Shown in pieces: positions 1-9,327 of a stretch of 64,000 bases of DNA. The DNA lies in NCBI GenBank assembly GCA_963710865.1, contig CAVQBR010000002.1:1426001-1490000 (forward strand), read 5' to 3'. Below the pieces are notes generated by a model. That model had not been told where the DNA came from. It saw only the letters and a list, made by a program, of their open reading frames with translations, and ran no database searches. Every line of letters starts with the position of its first letter. Position 1 is the stretch's first letter. The translations under genes and the position numbers were made by a program. This DNA is from PRDV01 sp963710865 (GTDB lineage Bacteria; Babelota; Babeliae; Babelales; Babelaceae).

Positions 1-408
1 ACTGCTGATTTAGATGCTATCCAAGCAAAACTAAAAACTGGAGTTTCTCTTGAGCAAGCAGCTAAAGAGATTAAAGGTTCTGTAGATAAAACAGATTGGG
101 TAAATCCTGCAGCTCCCTCAGCTCTTGATGCTCTCTCTGCTAAAGGACTGCCAGTTGATCGCGTGCTTACGCTCGTGCGAGATCATGACGTATTGCGAGA
201 GGTAACACCTACTCACGGCTATCTCATTGAGCTTACTGAGAAGGAACCGATTAACGAGAAAGACTTTGCTGACAAAAAAAGACTGGTTGAATATCAGCTC
301 CATCAGCGTGAAGCACAGTCTCTCCTTGGTTCTGTTATGGGATCATTGAGAAATCGTGCTAAGATTACTGTGAACGAACAACTCATGAAGCAATCTGCTC
401 GAGTCTAG
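1..408 (+). CDS. C-terminal part of a probable SurA/PpiD-like peptidyl-prolyl isomerase (5' end outside window)
   Basis: Frame 1 is open from the first base and gives 135 residues before the stop. The sequence reads as the tail of a PpiC/SurA-type exported folding factor: a segment ending in GYLIELTEKEPI, then a long charged helix (DFADKKRLVEYQLHQREAQ) of the kind that ends PpiD/SurA-like proteins. No catalytic PPIase domain is inside the window, so the assignment rests on the tail alone. A hairpin with a T-run follows 15 bases downstream, so this is the last gene of its unit. Another periplasmic chaperone or coiled-coil protein remains possible. Confidence 0.45.
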   Translation, partial: TADLDAIQAKLKTGVSLEQAAKEIKGSVDKTDWVNPAAPSALDALSAKGLPVDRVLTLVRDHDVLREVTPTHGYLIELTEKEPINEKDFADKKRLVEYQLHQREAQSLLGSVMGSLRNRAKITVNEQLMKQSARV

Positions 409-422
409 TTCATTTCAATTAC

Positions 423-458
423 AAGCGGGTACAGTTTCAAAACTGTACCCGCTTTTGT
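423..458 (+). terminator. Rho-independent terminator
   Basis: A perfect 14-bp stem (AAGCGGGTACAGTT with its complement) closes a 4-base loop and runs into TTTTGTTT, just after the stop at 408. Confidence 0.85.
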
Positions 459-534
459 TTCAATCGTTTTTTATTTCTTGGCTTTTCGATCTTCTTCGGT
501 TCTCAGGATAAGGAATGTTTGAAACTTTGGTTAA

Positions 535-1258
535 CTAGCGAGCGCTGAAATTAAAGCTGATCTAGAAACCTTATTTCAACAGAATAGTGTGCGTCACTCT
601 CTGGAAGAGTCGATTATTTTTCCTGTTTGGAGCCTCCTGGTCTTTTATGGATATTTAACGTATACCCATTTTGAAGGTAAGGATAATAAGAAAGAATGGT
701 TCCTCACAATTCCGAATCTCGAGGTAAAGCAGATGCTTATATGCTCGTTATTGAGATGTCTCTCAATCGATCAAGGGGGGGCAAACTGCAACATTATCAG
801 AAGCTCTAATCACAGGAAATGTTGCGGGATTTTCATCGATGCTTCAAAGTTTTGTAACAAATAGTATGGGTTCCTTTGATATCACAAACGAGGAACCAGA
901 AAAAAGTTATCATCTCTTTATACTTGGCATGCTTGTTTTTCTTAAAGATAGCTATGAGGTTAAATCAAACAAAGAGAGTGGCTTTGGGCGCTACGATATC
1001 ATGCTTATTCCTCTTAAGAAACAGAATCCAGGCATTATCATAGAATTTAAGAAAATCTGGCCTGGGTCAAAAGAAACCCTTGAACAAGCAGCCAATAAAG
1101 CGCTTGATCAAATAGAGCAGATGCATTATGCGCAAGAGTTGGAAAGCCGAGGTATCCGATCGATTATTGCTTACGGAATTTCCTTTAAGAAAAAGAAGTT
1201 GCTTGTTAAATGCAGACGATTTGAAAAGGGAAAAATTATTGAATGCGCGTTCTGTTGA
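535..1258 (+). pseudogene. Relic of an AAA-ATPase-like / PD-(D/E)XK nuclease gene (C-terminal half)
   Basis: Two overlapping frames carry successive parts of the family that pairs an AAA-ATPase-like domain (PF09820 type) with a PDDEXK_9 nuclease domain (PF08011 type). Frame 1 from about 535 gives an ATPase C-terminus (SLEESIIFPVWSLLVFYGYL). The frame from 839 gives the nuclease part, with EKSYHLFILGMLVFL, GFGRYDIMLIP and IIIEFKK, which holds the D...ExK catalytic pattern. The first frame loses homology after NLEVKQM, so at least one frameshift separates the halves. The N-terminal Walker region is missing; stop codons lie just before 535. Three further copies lie at 22811-23284 with 27041-28201 (one split gene) and 29567-29830. 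Confidence 0.8.
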
Positions 1259-1569
1259 GATCTATCTGAGTCAAAGTCCCTAGAAATACAAGGAAAGAGA
1301 ATAAAATTTCTCTCCGACTCATCAAATCGAGAAAATAATGTTTAAAATGTCAGCAAAAATGAAGCTCGTTGTTCTCTATGCTCTAGTAATAGAGGGTGTA
1401 TTGTGAGAGTGTTCATTGCTTCACAGTTTTTCTTGAAAGTGTTTACTTATGATTAAACAGAGCAAGGCAATAAGAGAATATCGCTGCAGGGACTGTATGG
1501 TATTTGAGCAGAGACGGTTCAGGCTTTTCAGTTACTGCGGGAGTTGGCGGTTTTAATAGTGACCGCTCG
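1259..1569. other. Intergenic region without a recognisable gene
   Basis: I see no coding region, RNA gene or repeat that I can support here. It separates the nuclease relic from the convergent surface-protein gene. Confidence 0.5.
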
Positions 1570-1606
1570 AAAAGGGCTTGCCCCCGCATGTTCTAGCGGG
1601 GGCAAG
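1570..1606 (-). terminator. Terminator of the minus-strand surface-protein gene
   Basis: An 11-bp perfect GC-rich stem (CTTGCCCCCGC with its complement, 1577-1587 and 1596-1606) closes an 8-base loop. On the minus strand it is followed by CCCTTTT, 12 bases after the stop of the gene at 1618. Confidence 0.85.
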
Positions 1607-1617
1607 GTTAAAGGTTA

Positions 1618-4600
1618 TTACTTAGCTGGTAGCAACTGCGTTGACTGGAATCCCCAACCATTATTGACAGCAGCCCATTCACCGGTACTCCAGATAATAA
1701 GATCATTGCTTGGATCAGGAGCTAAGGTTGAATAATCTCCCCAACTTTGGTCATAATATGGTCCATAATTATACGGATTAGTTGTATTCGTAATCAATGC
1801 TGGAGCGCGTAGGAAGCCTAACGGATCCGAGGCTTTTCGGCCGGCATAAAAGACATTGATATAATCATTCGCACCTGATACCGTTCCTTCGATAACAAGA
1901 TCCCCATTCTTATTTGTCATAATAGCAGGCAGATAATAAAATTTGGGATTTTCTGCTGCGCTATCATAGATAGTTCCCCACTGCACGAGTGCAGGACACG
2001 TTGTCTCCGTTTCGATGCCACATCCATTGCCGGTGGGATCCCCAGTCAAATCAAACTGATACCAGCGTATGCCAGCGCGATCCCCGGAAGGTGTACCTTG
2101 TCCCATGCTATTAACCTGGGTCATGTGACAAAGATACAGTTGTTTATTACGTACATGTGGGATAGTTAATATTCTATCAGGACCACTTTGTGTATCTATA
2201 TACATAGCAGTTGAATTGTTGCTGGTATAGAGATTTCCCTTATGAGGAGCAAATGCTGCTTCAGCATATGGTGGAACGTTCAATATGATTGGTTGTCCGA
2301 GAGTTGGTTGCGCTGATCCTGGGTTGAGGATGCGATAGAAATAAAGCTGCGAATAATCAAATGCATTGATTAGATAGCCAAATTGCGCATCCTGATCAAA
2401 GTTGACAGCAGGCGGGACAGTGTTATTCATACTATTTTCTGCAATTCCAGAAAATACAGTGAATGCTGGAGAGCTGTTTCCTGTAGTTATCGCGCTATTA
2501 GGGATAACTACTGTTGAAGTTCCAATTTCATTATAGTTAGGAGGAGCATTAAATGTTTCGAGACTAATATACACAGCATTGGCATCACTGGCAACAAACC
2601 TTTCGTAAATAAAAGCCACTTCTGGTCCTAATTCAGTTACGGAAAATGTAGCAAATGTCCATACCGTTTCAGATGTTATTATACCCGAATCACTCCATGC
2701 GACAATAAAATCTGTTGAAAAGAATACATTGTCAATAGAGATGATCCAGCGATCGAGAAAACGGCTATAGTGAATGCTCGGTTGATAGCCGCTGGCAGCA
2801 GGTGCCCCGAAGAAGCTAAAAGCATCTATATCGAGTGCCCCATCTGGTAGCCCAGTCATTTTATCAAAGCTACGAATACTACCGTAGCTCGCTAAAATAT
2901 ACTGTTGTGGTCCTACCCAGCCACTTGGCATGGGTGATACCAAAGGAATTATAGTGTCGCTTAGGGTGGAAGAGGTAAAATTCAACCCAATTGTTTGAGC
3001 GGGATGAGCGAGGTTGTGTTCGTGTGTCTTATCTATTTTAGGCATTGGAAAAATTACAGATTCGTGCGAAGGGGTGGCTTTGCTTTCCTGCTTACGCCGA
3101 GACTCTATTTTCTTTCTCTTAATATTAATAAGCTCTGTTTTTGCTTTTTTACGCGCGCCCGCGTCTATTGGTTTCTTTTTGAGGGCAGGTAGTGAAGATG
3201 ATGACGCGCCAATGACATTTTCAAATGCACCCCCAATTCCACCGTTGAGCCCAATTTGTATACCATTTCCCTCGTTTGGCAGCGGATAAAGCCCGGTAGC
3301 GTCTGTACCGATAAGGTTACCACTAACTAAGTTACCGATAGAATTGTTACCATAAACAAGAACGCCGCCCTGTAGATTACCAGAAATAACATTTACTTGT
3401 CCTGGGGCTGTGCCACCAATAGTATTGAGGCTATCATTGAGTTGGATACCATAGCGGGAATTTGGAACTGCTCGAGTTCCGCTTTTATCGGTGCCTATGA
3501 GATTATTTTGCACCGTATTGAGAGTAGATCCTGGGTCCCATAATTGTCCGATACGGATACCCATCCCATTACCCGAGATCAGATTTCCAGTGATCGTGTT
3601 TCCTGTAGAGATTGATTCAATTTCTATACCAGCATTGGCATTACCCAGTGCTATTGTGCCTGAAATATCAGTCCCAATAAGATTGTTTTCTATCACTGAT
3701 TGTGAAGAGCCTAACAAACGAATGCCATACGTGATATGTCCAGAGATAAGATTTCCAGTTACTATATCGGACACATCAGAGGCAAAGATTATTCCTGATA
3801 CGGAATTGCCCAGTGCCTTTGTACCAGTCACGTCGGTACCGATATAATTGTTTTGTATGGTTGTTTCACTGCTGCCTACTGAAGCAATACATGCTCCATC
3901 GAGACCCAAACCATCAGATAGATTGAAACCGAAACTTCCAGCTATGATATTTCTATCGCAAGCTTCCGGGGTACCAATTATCGTTAATTCTGAGCCGGAT
4001 AAACCTATACCAGTGCGATTAGCCATTTGTTGAGTGCCACTTGCATTTGTGCCAATATAGTTGCCAACGATTTTGATGCCGGTGATGCTTCCGTTGGTAG
4101 TATCAAGTAGGATACCATTACCGAGCCATTGATTGATGACAAGCCCCGTAACGACAGAATTATCTACTGCTCCATCAACAAGCGGAGCAAAATGCAAGCC
4201 ATTTCCGGTCACATATCCGTCGCCAACGGTATAATTGCTGCCATTGAGTACAATAGCGAGCACAGCATTGCTTCCCGGCGTAGCGCAACTTGCTCCGGTT
4301 TGGGAATAGCCATTAATGGTTACTTGCTGGGTAATATTAGGTAAATCAGTTGAGGGTTGAATTGTCCAGGTATTCGCTGCTGGATCATAGCCCGGATCAG
4401 TCTTTGGAATCAGGAAGTTGATTTGATTATTCACGGTTGTTGAGGCATTTGTCTGAACAATTGCTTGTCTCAAGGTAACCTGACCAGGTACAGGTATAAG
4501 TGAATCCGATGTTGTCGTAACGGTGACCGCTACGGCTGCGCTCAGCTGTATGCCACTAAAAAATAGTGTGGCACTTATCAGAAGTGCGCATCTGAGTAGT

Positions 4601-4623
4601 GATTTTTGATAGAGTTGCTTCAT
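1618..4623 (-). CDS. Exported beta-helix protein with basic linker and conserved C-terminal 'WGD-PDP' domain (copy 1)
   Basis: This 1,001-residue protein starts with a signal peptide (about residues 1-30). A CSLREA-like start follows (a TLRQAI motif). Next come imperfect repeats of the form NxIGTDxxGTxALxN and NVISGN, typical of a right-handed parallel beta-helix, to about residue 470. A very basic linker at about 475-530 (RKKAKTELINIKRKK and similar) leads to a C-terminal domain with motifs GPQQYILASYGSIRSFDK, RFLDRW, APHKGNLY and HVRNKQLY, ending in WGD, APDPSND and NGWG. It is the most diverged of four paralogues and the only one on the minus strand. AAGGAGA lies 5 bases before the ATG. 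A surface or adhesin-like role is likely; no enzymatic residues are recognisable. The C-terminal fold is unknown to me; a beta-propeller is possible. Confidence 0.85.
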   Translation of the reverse strand: MKQLYQKSLLRCALLISATLFFSGIQLSAAVAVTVTTTSDSLIPVPGQVTLRQAIVQTNASTTVNNQINFLIPKTDPGYDPAANTWTIQPSTDLPNITQQVTINGYSQTGASCATPGSNAVLAIVLNGSNYTVGDGYVTGNGLHFAPLVDGAVDNSVVTGLVINQWLGNGILLDTTNGSITGIKIVGNYIGTNASGTQQMANRTGIGLSGSELTIIGTPEACDRNIIAGSFGFNLSDGLGLDGACIASVGSSETTIQNNYIGTDVTGTKALGNSVSGIIFASDVSDIVTGNLISGHITYGIRLLGSSQSVIENNLIGTDISGTIALGNANAGIEIESISTGNTITGNLISGNGMGIRIGQLWDPGSTLNTVQNNLIGTDKSGTRAVPNSRYGIQLNDSLNTIGGTAPGQVNVISGNLQGGVLVYGNNSIGNLVSGNLIGTDATGLYPLPNEGNGIQIGLNGGIGGAFENVIGASSSSLPALKKKPIDAGARKKAKTELINIKRKKIESRRKQESKATPSHESVIFPMPKIDKTHEHNLAHPAQTIGLNFTSSTLSDTIIPLVSPMPSGWVGPQQYILASYGSIRSFDKMTGLPDGALDIDAFSFFGAPAASGYQPSIHYSRFLDRWIISIDNVFFSTDFIVAWSDSGIITSETVWTFATFSVTELGPEVAFIYERFVASDANAVYISLETFNAPPNYNEIGTSTVVIPNSAITTGNSSPAFTVFSGIAENSMNNTVPPAVNFDQDAQFGYLINAFDYSQLYFYRILNPGSAQPTLGQPIILNVPPYAEAAFAPHKGNLYTSNNSTAMYIDTQSGPDRILTIPHVRNKQLYLCHMTQVNSMGQGTPSGDRAGIRWYQFDLTGDPTGNGCGIETETTCPALVQWGTIYDSAAENPKFYYLPAIMTNKNGDLVIEGTVSGANDYINVFYAGRKASDPLGFLRAPALITNTTNPYNYGPYYDQSWGDYSTLAPDPSNDLIIWSTGEWAAVNNGWGFQSTQLLPAK

Positions 4624-4736
4624 CTCTTCTCCTTGTTTTAAAAATATAAGAAAATAAACAATTTACTTGAACTCAATAACTTTCTGTTTTTCGCTCTCTC
4701 CTTTTCTTGCTAGTAGTTTTGTTAATATTTGATGTA

Positions 4737-4766
4737 AGACTACTTTTTTTGGAAAATGAGAGTCAA
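4737..4766 (-). promoter_or_regulatory. Candidate promoter of surface-protein copy 1
   Basis: On the minus strand TTGACT is separated by 18 bases from TAGTCT, and the spacer contains ATTTTCCAAAA. The same spacing and a similar spacer block occur before all three other paralogues (5748, 9159, 12613). The leader to the ATG is about 110 bases. Confidence 0.55.
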
Positions 4767-5057
4767 CAAAAATGGAATCTTGTTGTCGTTTTTCTTTACT
4801 CAATAGCAATAGAAGGTAAAATTTGAGAGAAGAGCTCTTTTCTTCACCATTTTTATTGAAACTGAATGCTTATTTCTTAACATTGCCGAGCCTGTATGAT
4901 GCGAGCAAGCTGTTCTGGCTTTCTGTTTAATGCGAGATTTGAAGTGGAAAAACTGGCGAGCGTGCCTCGTCAATCTGAGTTTCTTGCTTCACAGGCAAAC
5001 TATTCCTATACCTAATAACCTTGTTGCTGAGTTTAAGCATAATTTTAATTGCCCTCC

Positions 5058-5159
5058 AGTAATAGTAGCAATCCGTTTGGACCAGTTAATGATCCTGCCA
5101 GTTCAGTGTTGGGGAGGTTTGTCCTTCCCGATCCTAATGACATTCTGATCCTTTTAACG
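5058..5159 (+). pseudogene. Possible relic of the 3' end of a further surface-protein copy
   Basis: One frame reads NSSNPFGPVNDPASS and, shortly after, LPDPNDILILL. This resembles the C-terminal region of the neighbouring paralogues (NTSNPYNHGPLNDP, then APDPSNDLIIW). Nothing upstream or downstream in this gap is coding. The match is short and has no statistical support here, so the call is tentative. Confidence 0.35.
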
Positions 5160-5580
5160 AAAAATTAAAGATGTCTCATATATCTTCGAATTGAAAGAAC
5201 TGATTTACGCTTATGTAAGCGTGTGGTAAAAGCGCGCTTTTGTAAAGTCGATTTTATACGTTCAGCCAGGAAAAGAGACTAAGCAATTCTTGGGTGGGCA
5301 ATCTTTTTGAAAGTGAACTCCAAGTAGGAGGGAAAACCTTCCAATGGGTATTTGAGACTTAGACTGCATTAGATGTGCAGCTTTGGAAGAGAAAGCCGCT
5401 GTTTGCAGGTGCGCCATCAAGTGCTGATTTGTTTAGCGTGATGTTTGTGACAATTATTCGGAATGCGTATGCGACGCTTGTATAGAATTGAAGCGAAAGT
5501 GCTGTTGAAAAGCTCAATTGTTAACTTGCGCAAATTGAATTTGTTATTTATAGACCTCGATTTTTGCGACAGGTAGTTTA
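5160..5580. other. Non-coding stretch between copy-1 promoter and copy 2
   Basis: I see no intact gene. It lies between the possible relic at 5058 and an orphan terminator at 5581, so it may be decayed sequence from a lost paralogue. Confidence 0.4.
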
Positions 5581-5613
5581 GCCCTCACTCTTTGTTTGAG
5601 TGGGGGCTTCTTT
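5581..5613 (+). terminator. Orphan terminator resembling those of the surface-protein genes
   Basis: The arms GCCCTCACTC and GAGTGGGGGC pair with one wobble around the loop TTTGTTT and lead into TTCTTTC. The arm and loop match the terminator after copy 2 (9054-9087), and the following TTTCTCATGCAAAAA recurs after the terminator of copy 3 (near 12463). No intact gene precedes it. Confidence 0.65.
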
Positions 5614-5747
5614 CTCATGCAAAAAGATGTTCACGGATCTGTTATTCAGGGCTCTTTTACGAGAAGAGTTTCTCGTGACTTGTTGTGCTTACAGGCTCCG
5701 ACCCCGAACGAGCTACTTTCATACTGATGCAGATTTTTTGTATTATC

Positions 5748-5777
5748 TTGATTTTCTGCATTTCAAAAGAGTAAGCT
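5748..5777 (+). promoter_or_regulatory. Candidate promoter of surface-protein copy 2
   Basis: TTGATT, an 18-base spacer containing ATTTCAAAAGAG, then TAAGCT. The arrangement is shared with the other three paralogues. The leader is about 150 bases and contains a conserved CCGAATCTA block about 45 bases before the start codon. Confidence 0.55.
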
Positions 5778-5927
5778 TTTTTAAAAGAACTATGGGTAGT
5801 ATCTAAGGGGGGATCGAAAAAAACATTTATTAGCAGTGAAAGCACCTATCAGTGAGGTGTCTGTATACAAAAACCGAATCTAAGAAAAATTTTTTTACGC
5901 TAACAATTTATGTATGAAGGAAGTACA

Positions 5928-8900
5928 ATGACTTTTCAACAATTTAAAAATCTGTTTACACAAGGGGTATTTGCATGCGCCCTTGTAATGATGCCACTTC
6001 AGGCTACTACTTATACTGTTAACAGCACAGCTGATCAGTATCCCATAGGAGATTCAGGTACTCTGCGCTGGGCAATTCAGCAGGTAAATATGGGCTCAGG
6101 TGGTGATACTATTGTATTTGATATACCAGCAAGTGGATCAGGCTATGATCCAGCGACAAATACGTGGACTATTATTCCTGTGAAGGATTTAGATGCTATT
6201 ACCAAACAAGTAACAATTAATGGCTATACTCCGAGTATGGGGTCGAGCCCTAATACGCTTCCAGTTGGTTCTAATGCCGTACTTACTATTGTACTCAATG
6301 GTAACAATTATTTAACGGGGGATGGGGTGACGACTGGTAATGGACTACATTTTCTTCCTGGATCAGATGGCAGTATTGTAACAGGGCTTGTAATTAATCA
6401 GTGGCTCGATAACGGTATTTTAATCGACAGCGGAACTAATCCCGTTGGTACTCTTTCAAATATTTCTATCGTTGGTTGTTTTATCGGTACGGATGCGAGT
6501 GGTACTCGAGAGATGGCAAATCGAACCGGAATTGGTATATCGGGAAATATTGGTACCTGTATCAACACGTCTATTGGGGTGCTGAGCGGTGCTACACCAT
6601 CTCCTGCTGATCGCAATGTTATTGCAGGGAGTTTTGGCCCCTTTGTTGTTGATAGCTACGGAATTCGTGGCGGATCGGTTATGTCATACTTCAATGTGGG
6701 TACAATTGTAGCGAATAACTCGATTGGTACTGATAAAACAGGTTCGTTTGCGCTCGGCAATTCATCGAATGGCATTTATCTGCGTGGCGATTTTGGTAGT
6801 AGCGCGACTAACAATATTGTCTCAGGTAACAGCATTTTTGGCATTCGCTTGCGGGCGACCAGTAATTGCATTATAGAAGGTAACTTTGTTGGCACCGATA
6901 GTACCGGAACTCAACCTATTGGCAATGTAAATGCTGGTATAGAACTTGAGGATAATGATCAGGGTGTAGGTAATTGTCTCATAGGTAACCTGATTTCTGG
7001 AAATGGAACAGGTATTCATATAGGACAGTTATCATTGCCTGGAGCGATCCTCAATACCGTACAGGCTAATTACATAGGGACAGATGTAAGTGGAACCAAA
7101 GCTTTACCAAATGAGCGCTTTGGCATCATAGTCACTGATAGCCAAAATACAATTGGTGGCCCAGAAGCATCGCAAGCAAATGTGATTTCTGGCAACAATG
7201 GAGGCGGTATTCTCCTCTATGGTATGGCAAGGGCAACCGCTAATCTTGTAGCTAATAATTTTATTGGTACCGATTTTACGGGGACACAACCATTGCCAAA
7301 TAAAGGAAATGGGATACAAATTGGTCTTAATGGCGGCCTTGGTGGGGCCTCTGGTAACACTGTTGGCTCATCTCCTCTTCTGAGCTCAATGTCGAGCTGT
7401 GCTCTTGAAAGAGCTAACCAGTTTTCCTCCCGAGAAGATTTTAAGAAACAAGATGTGAGTGAGTCGATGAGAAAATCTCCAAAACGACGCCTGGCAGAAG
7501 AATCTGACCTAAAAATAGTTCAAACTCCAGCATCTGGGGCTGTAATATCGATGCCTCAGATCAATAAGACAATGAAGAAGTTTCTTTCACAGCCATCCCA
7601 AGCGATTGGCTTAAACTTTACTGCTGCGACGATAAGCAACGTCTTAAATCCGAATGTTATAGCACCCGACTTCAGTGGTTCAGTTGGTCCACAACAGTAT
7701 ATTATGATTAGCCATGGCATTATTCGCAGCTTTGATAAGGCCACTGGAGAGCCTGATGGCATACTTGATATAGATGATTCTAACTTTTTTGGGGTCGCGT
7801 CTCTTAACCAGATTCGTATTACTTATAGCCGATTTCTTGATCGTTGGGTGCTTACCAGTGAAAATACCAATGAGAGTGCCCTTCTGGTTGTTTGGAGTGA
7901 TACGGGAATTATAACACCTGAAACTATCTGGACTAGTGCTTCATTCTCCAGTACTGAACTGGCACCTCAAAATAGTCCTCCAGCCTTCTTTGACTATCCA
8001 TATCTAGCAACTGATGCCAATGCGGTCTACGTAAGCCTTGACGTTTATGTGATCAGTACTAGTAGTTTTCTGGGTGCATCAACGCTCGTTATTCCTAATA
8101 GTGCGATTGTTACAGGAAATACCTCACCAGCCTTCACCGTGTTTCCGGGAATCATTTCAGGACCGAATGGAGCAATTCTCGGTGGATTTAATCCTCCTGC
8201 CAATAATTTTGATCAAGATGCAGAATTTGGGTATATCTTGGAGGCACAGAATTTTATGTATCCATGTCCATTTACAGAATCGTTTTGTACGTATCACCAG
8301 TTATTCTTAAATCGCATAAGCAATCCAGGATCTGCTCATCCAACTCTCGGTCAAGAGATTGCCTTGGATGTTCCAGCATATGCAGATCCAGCAACCGCTC
8401 CTCATAAAGGAAATCTCTATCTCATGCCCCAAGGAACCAATATTATGTATCTGGAAACACCGGTGGCTTGTTACCTCTCAGCTACTCACGTGCGTAATAA
8501 GCAGTTGTATGCATGTCATCCGATCCAACTTGATAGTCATGGCGTCGGAGATCCTGCTGGAGATCGTGTTGGCATACGCTGGTATCAGTTCGATCTAACG
8601 GGTGATCCAACAGGAAATGGCTGTGGAGTTGAAACGGAGACAACCTGCCCTGCACTCGTACAATGGGGAACGCTCTTTGATAATGCTGCCGAAAATCCAA
8701 AGTTTTATTACATTCCGGCCATTATGACCGATAAGAATGGGAATCTTGTTATAGAAGGAACGGTATCAGGAACTAACGATTATACGAACGTATTTTATGC
8801 TGGAAGGAAAGCCTCGGATCCACTTGGTACCTTGCGCGATCCTGTCTTAGTTACCAACAATACGAATCCGTACAATGTGGGGCCACTTAGTTCTGGGTTC

Positions 8901-9035
8901 GGCCAAGCGTGGGGAGATATATCATCTTTAGCTCCCGATCCAAGTAATGATCTTGCTATTTGGAGTACAGGCGAATGGGCAGCTATCGAAAATGGTTGGG
9001 GGATTCAAGCAACGCAGTTGCTTCCAACAAAATAA
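5928..9035 (+). CDS. Exported beta-helix protein with basic linker and C-terminal 'WGD-PDP' domain (copy 2)
   Basis: The start is placed at the ATG preceded by AAGGAAG (MTFQQFKNLF...), 18 bases inside the longest frame, because the following residues form a clean signal peptide ending LQA at about residue 26. Of 1,035 residues, 27-80 hold a CSLREA-like segment (GTLRWAIQQVN, DTIVFDIP), about 110-480 a beta-helix with recurrent NFIGTDFTGTQPLPN-like units, about 487-545 a charged basic linker, and the rest the conserved C-terminal domain. That domain has GPQQYIMISHGIIRSFDK, ATHVRNKQLYACH, the ETETTCPALVQWGT block and an ending in WGD, APDPSND, NGWG. It is nearly collinear with copies 3 and 4. 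A probable surface or host-contact protein, function unproven. Confidence 0.88.
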   Translation: MTFQQFKNLFTQGVFACALVMMPLQATTYTVNSTADQYPIGDSGTLRWAIQQVNMGSGGDTIVFDIPASGSGYDPATNTWTIIPVKDLDAITKQVTINGYTPSMGSSPNTLPVGSNAVLTIVLNGNNYLTGDGVTTGNGLHFLPGSDGSIVTGLVINQWLDNGILIDSGTNPVGTLSNISIVGCFIGTDASGTREMANRTGIGISGNIGTCINTSIGVLSGATPSPADRNVIAGSFGPFVVDSYGIRGGSVMSYFNVGTIVANNSIGTDKTGSFALGNSSNGIYLRGDFGSSATNNIVSGNSIFGIRLRATSNCIIEGNFVGTDSTGTQPIGNVNAGIELEDNDQGVGNCLIGNLISGNGTGIHIGQLSLPGAILNTVQANYIGTDVSGTKALPNERFGIIVTDSQNTIGGPEASQANVISGNNGGGILLYGMARATANLVANNFIGTDFTGTQPLPNKGNGIQIGLNGGLGGASGNTVGSSPLLSSMSSCALERANQFSSREDFKKQDVSESMRKSPKRRLAEESDLKIVQTPASGAVISMPQINKTMKKFLSQPSQAIGLNFTAATISNVLNPNVIAPDFSGSVGPQQYIMISHGIIRSFDKATGEPDGILDIDDSNFFGVASLNQIRITYSRFLDRWVLTSENTNESALLVVWSDTGIITPETIWTSASFSSTELAPQNSPPAFFDYPYLATDANAVYVSLDVYVISTSSFLGASTLVIPNSAIVTGNTSPAFTVFPGIISGPNGAILGGFNPPANNFDQDAEFGYILEAQNFMYPCPFTESFCTYHQLFLNRISNPGSAHPTLGQEIALDVPAYADPATAPHKGNLYLMPQGTNIMYLETPVACYLSATHVRNKQLYACHPIQLDSHGVGDPAGDRVGIRWYQFDLTGDPTGNGCGVETETTCPALVQWGTLFDNAAENPKFYYIPAIMTDKNGNLVIEGTVSGTNDYTNVFYAGRKASDPLGTLRDPVLVTNNTNPYNVGPLSSGFGQAWGDISSLAPDPSNDLAIWSTGEWAAIENGWGIQATQLLPTK

Positions 9036-9053
9036 CAGAAGATCAGTATCCCA

Positions 9054-9087
9054 GGCCCTCACTCTTTGTTTGAGTGAGGGCCGTTTT
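9054..9087 (+). terminator. Rho-independent terminator of copy 2
   Basis: Perfect 11-bp stem GGCCCTCACTC with complement, loop TTTGTTT, followed by GTTTT. Confidence 0.88.
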
Positions 9088-9158
9088 GCTGACTATGTGT
9101 GCGTGCCGGCAGAATAGTCTATGTTCTGCTCATGGTAAACGCAATTTTTTGTGATTTC

Positions 9159-9188
9159 TTGATTTTCCATTTTCCAAAAGTGTAAGCT
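9159..9188 (+). promoter_or_regulatory. Candidate promoter of surface-protein copy 3
   Basis: TTGATT, an 18-base spacer containing ATTTTCCAAAAG, TAAGCT. The arrangement is identical to copies 2 and 4; the leader is about 140 bases. Confidence 0.55.
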
Positions 9189-9327
9189 TTTTAAGAGAGC
9201 TTATGAGTATATCAAAACAGGGAGATGATCTATTAATGTGACAATCTCTATCGGTGAGGTGCATATAAGCAAAAGGCCGAATCTAGAAAACATATTACAC
9301 AAACAAATTATCTATGAAGGAAGTACA

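Noticed and set aside
1444..1554. Possible gene relic before the copy-1 terminator
   Set aside because: Short frames only, without recognisable family similarity.
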